Origin: Pseudomonadota bacterium
Lineage (GTDB): Bacteria; Pseudomonadota; Alphaproteobacteria; Rhizobiales; Rhizobiaceae
Assembly: GCA_023393575.1 (NCBI GenBank)
Contig: JAEWKX010000414.1
Span: 1-7,954 of the forward strand
DNA length: 7,954 bases
Direction of reading: 5' to 3'
Position numbers and translations under genes: made by a program
Notes under the pieces: model-generated
What the model was told of the DNA's origin: nothing
Seen by the model: the letters and a program-made list of their open reading frames with translations, nothing else
The model's database searches: none
Part shown: one piece after another, positions 6,503-7,954 of the stretch
Layout: each line of letters opens with the position of its first letter
Position numbering within the stretch: the first letter of the stretch is position 1

Positions 6503-6519
6503 TATTACAGTCTGTAATA
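6503..6519. promoter_or_regulatory. 17-bp palindrome, operator-like (TATTACAG-T-CTGTAATA)
   Basis: Two perfect 8-bp arms flank a single central base. This is the architecture of a dimeric repressor operator; the TTACA...TGTAA arms recall BlaI/CopY-type boxes, but those have a different centre spacing, so no regulator is assigned. It lies 99 nt upstream of the RlpA-family TTG start, either in its promoter or in its leader. Confidence 0.45.
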
Positions 6520-6577
6520 TTCCGGAGTCGCATATCCGGCTATCCATTTGCCGGATTTTGAGGAAATTGGGAGAAAA

Positions 6578-6583
6578 ATTATC
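6578..6583 (-). promoter_or_regulatory. Candidate -10 element for the RlpA-family gene
   Basis: The minus strand reads GATAAT (5 of 6 to TATAAT) in an AT-rich patch. The hexamer 17 nt upstream is TTCTCG, a poor -35 lying in the palindrome at 6601-6617. If used, the 5' leader would be about 165 nt and would contain the palindrome at 6503-6519. Confidence 0.3.
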
Positions 6584-6600
6584 TAAAATCAGTAACTAGG

Positions 6601-6617
6601 CGAGAAACGGTTTCTCG
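6601..6617. promoter_or_regulatory. 17-bp palindrome, operator-like (CGAGAAAC-G-GTTTCTCG)
   Basis: A second palindrome with perfect 8-bp arms and one central base, 81 nt from the first and unrelated in sequence. On the minus strand it ends exactly 17 nt before a GATAAT -10-like hexamer, so it would cover the -35 region of the candidate promoter of the RlpA-family gene. It could be an operator or, as RNA, a tight hairpin. Confidence 0.4.
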
Positions 6618-6638
6618 GGCATCGCCCAGCGAACAGAG

Positions 6639-6664
6639 TTCACGAAAAGAGGTGAAATTTTTTT
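6639..6664 (+). terminator. Weak hairpin plus T7 tract (plus strand)
   Basis: TTCAC (6639-6643) pairs with GTGAA (6652-6656) across an 8-nt loop and is followed by A and seven Ts (6658-6664). The shape is that of a weak intrinsic terminator on the plus strand, where no protein gene is present. The stem is short, so it may be chance in AT-rich DNA. Confidence 0.25.
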
Positions 6665-6746
6665 GTTGCAAGGCAATAAAAACAGGGTGGGCGGCGCGAA
6701 AATTTGGCGACTTTGTGTCAAATAGCCGGCCGTTTGGGGCCCTAGC

Positions 6747-6779
6747 CGCCACCGGGATGAATTTTTCATCCCGGTGGCG
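6747..6779 (-). terminator. Perfect 15-bp hairpin terminating the queG-SDR unit
   Basis: Arms 6747-6761 and 6765-6779 (CGCCACCGGGATGAA / TTCATCCCGGTGGCG) are perfect complements around a 3-nt loop, beginning 8 nt after the SDR stop codon. Placement and strength suit a terminator for the minus-strand unit. There is no T-tract on the minus side (it continues GCTAGGGCCCC); the plus side has a moderately T-rich tail (TTCGCTTTCT), so a bidirectional or plus-strand role is possible. Confidence 0.65.
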
Positions 6780-6787
6780 TTCGCTTT

Positions 6788-7663
6788 CTATCCGCGCCAG
6801 AGACCCGTCGTCCAGAGCTGTTGGAGCGACATCCGGTAGTGGGGGAAGCTGAACCGGAAGCCCAGCCTGCGGATCCTGCCGTTGGAGACGCGCTTGTTGG
6901 CGCCGTAGAAGGAGCGGGCCATCGGCGTCATCTCTGCCGTCTCGAACTGCTGTTCCGGAGGGGGCTCGACTCCCATGAGGCGTGCCGCCTCCGCGATGAC
7001 GTCTTGCGGCGGCGCCGGTTCGTCATCCGTGATGTTGAAAATGCCGCCGCGTCCCGACCGGGCGAGAAAAAGCGTCGCATCCGCAATGTCTTCGACGCGG
7101 ATGCGATTGAAGACCTGGCCAGGCTTGATGATCCGGCGCGCCGTCCCCCGTTCCAGGTTCACGAATGCGTTGCGGCCCGGTCCGTAGATTCCCGCGAGAC
7201 GCAGTACCGCGACCGATACGCCCATGGCTTCTCCCGCGGCAGCCCACGCCCGCTCGGCCTCAACCCTCTCCTGGGATCGGCCCGGGGAAGGGCGGCATTC
7301 CCCCTCCTCGTCCACCCAGGCTCCGCCCTGATCGCCGTATACCCCGACGGTGGACAGGTAGCCGATCCATTCGAGCCGGGGGCAAAGCGCATGGAGACGG
7401 TGGTCCGCAAGCCTGAGCAGCGGATCGCCGGCAGCACCGGGCGGGATGGACTGAACGAGGTGGGTCACCTGCGAAAGCGCGGGCTTCAGGGCCTCATCGA
7501 GGCCGGCGCCGTCGAAGACGAAGGCCTCCAAGCCCTTGACGGCGAGCGCCTCGGCCTTGTCGACTGTCCGGGTCGTTCCCGCCAATCCGGCTCCGCTTTC
7601 GATCCCGGCCTCGGCAATGGCCGTGCCGGAATAGCCGCAGCCGAAGATCATCATCTGCATCAT
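6788..7663 (-). CDS. NAD(P)-binding SDR / NAD-dependent epimerase-like protein (YeeZ-like)
   Basis: A 291-residue soluble protein with an N-terminal Rossmann fold: MMIFGCGYSG contains the dinucleotide-binding G8-C-G-Y-S-G13. The extended-SDR pattern continues with GYLSTVGVYGD (101-111), RLAGIYGPGRNAFVNL (155-170), the VEDIADATLFLARS segment (190-203) and FNITDDEPAPPQDVI (209-223). S104 and Y109 fit the active-site Ser and Tyr, but the YxxxK lysine is absent (Gly113), so classical SDR catalysis is uncertain; this resembles E. coli YeeZ-type proteins of unknown substrate. Start: ATG 7663 overlaps the queG stop as ATGA and has GGGAG 4 nt upstream; ATG 7660, 3 nt further on, is nearly as good (7 nt spacing). 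The longer frame to 7684 would run further into queG without its own ribosome site. It is co-transcribed with queG and closed by the hairpin at 6747-6779. Confidence 0.87.
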   Translation of the reverse strand: MMQMMIFGCGYSGTAIAEAGIESGAGLAGTTRTVDKAEALAVKGLEAFVFDGAGLDEALKPALSQVTHLVQSIPPGAAGDPLLRLADHRLHALCPRLEWIGYLSTVGVYGDQGGAWVDEEGECRPSPGRSQERVEAERAWAAAGEAMGVSVAVLRLAGIYGPGRNAFVNLERGTARRIIKPGQVFNRIRVEDIADATLFLARSGRGGIFNITDDEPAPPQDVIAEAARLMGVEPPPEQQFETAEMTPMARSFYGANKRVSNGRIRRLGFRFSFPHYRMSLQQLWTTGLWRG

Positions 7664-7954
7664 GCCGCTCCCGCCAGCCGCCATTCGTCGAGCACCTCCG
7701 GATCGTCCTCATCACGATGCGCGACGGAGAACCGCTGGAACTCTGCCGGCGTCATGAGACGTTGGAGCGCCCAGACAGCCATTCCGCGCACCACCGGCGA
7801 GGGGTCGCGGGCAAGCGCCAGGCAGGGCTCGACCAGGCTGGCCTCCGCCGAGTTCCCGGCGGCTATCAATGCGTTGCGCACGAATCGGTCGCGTCCGACC
7901 CGTTTCACGGGCGATCCGCTGAAGTAACTACGGAAGCTTGCGTCGTCAAGGCTC
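7660..7954 (-). CDS. queG: Epoxyqueuosine reductase QueG, C-terminal fragment (5' part outside window)
   Basis: Only the last 97 residues are in the window; the frame is open to the right edge. The visible start is SLDDASFRSYFSGSPVKRVG followed by RDRFVRNALIAAGNS, which matches the QueG segment between the ferredoxin-like [4Fe-4S] domain and the C-terminal HEAT-like repeats (compare the F..F.GTP.rR.g..R..RN...A.GNS pattern of E. coli QueG). The HEAT-type helices follow (LVEPCLALARDPSPVVRGMA, then VWALQRLM). QueG is the cobalamin-dependent enzyme that reduces epoxyqueuosine to queuosine at the tRNA wobble position. The GTG at 7908 is internal, not the start, because conserved QueG sequence continues upstream of it. 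The stop overlaps the SDR gene by 4 nt. The Fe-S and cobalamin-binding regions cannot be checked here. Confidence 0.92.
   Translation of the reverse strand, partial: SLDDASFRSYFSGSPVKRVGRDRFVRNALIAAGNSAEASLVEPCLALARDPSPVVRGMAVWALQRLMTPAEFQRFSVAHRDEDDPEVLDEWRLAGAA

Larger units (their letters stand above)
6405..6787. other. 383-bp AT-rich intergenic region upstream of the RlpA-family gene
   Basis: This is the only gap over 300 bases. No protein frame in it looks real and no tRNA or rRNA is seen. It is visibly richer in A/T than the flanking genes between about 6500 and 6720. It carries two 17-bp palindromes, a 7-bp inverted repeat (ATCCGGC 6534-6540 with GCCGGAT 6550-6556), a GATAAT -10-like box, a T7 tract and, at its right end, the terminator hairpin. 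It holds one GANTC methylation site (GAGTC 6525-6529) and an imperfect repeat of GAAAATTGGCGA (6466-6477 and, with an extra T, 6698-6710). Confidence 0.7.

Noticed and set aside
6466..6710. Imperfect direct repeat GAAAAT(T)TGGCGA at 6466 and 6698
   Set aside because: Two short copies with an indel, over 200 bp apart and without further symmetry; not enough to call a repeat element or attachment site.
7660..7908. 82-residue protein starting at GTG 7908
   Set aside because: Conserved QueG sequence continues upstream of 7908 to the window edge, so this is the tail of a longer gene.
1..7954. CRISPR arrays, insertion sequences, tRNA or rRNA genes
   Set aside because: I saw no regularly spaced repeats, transposase motifs, terminal inverted repeats or tRNA cloverleaf patterns on either strand.

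Overview
The window looks like chromosomal DNA of a Rhizobiales alphaproteobacterium, probably Rhizobiaceae. The basis is high GC, dense genes in short operons, protein sequences that read like rhizobial homologues (QueG, short RlpA, an imelysin/di-heme cassette), and iron-control-like sites of the rhizobial type. The family assignment is an impression from the proteins, not a database result. All eight supported genes lie on the minus strand, so transcription runs from high to low coordinates.

Layout in transcription order. (1) 7954-6788: the C-terminal end of queG (epoxyqueuosine reductase, queuosine tRNA modification), overlapping by 4 nt a YeeZ-like NAD-binding SDR/epimerase-family gene. 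A perfect 15-bp hairpin 8 nt after the SDR stop closes this unit. (2) 6787-6405: a 383-bp AT-rich spacer, the only long non-coding stretch. It holds two 17-bp palindromes, a candidate promoter and a T-tract hairpin. (3) 6404-6000: a short secreted RlpA-family (double-psi beta-barrel) protein starting at TTG. (4) 5923-4625: an RsmB/NOP-family RNA cytosine-C5 methyltransferase. (5) 4505-1: a four-gene operon of exported proteins: imelysin A, a di-heme c-type oxidoreductase (DHOR, old DUF1111), imelysin B and a Tat-exported DUF1513 beta-propeller-like protein, which runs off the left edge.

The four-gene operon is the most interesting part. It encodes only periplasmic proteins and shows no permease or outer-membrane receptor within the window. 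Upstream of imelysin A is an exact TTGACA -35-like hexamer overlapped by a TGA-N9-TCA core (the RirA iron-responsive-operator core), with a TTTAGAA half-site (Irr-box-like) 9 nt away. Imelysin A keeps the GxHxxE motif of the family; imelysin B has lost the histidine. The inference is an iron-regulated periplasmic redox/metal-handling pathway in which the di-heme protein and the propeller protein work with two non-equivalent imelysins. Its biochemical role is, to my knowledge, not established.
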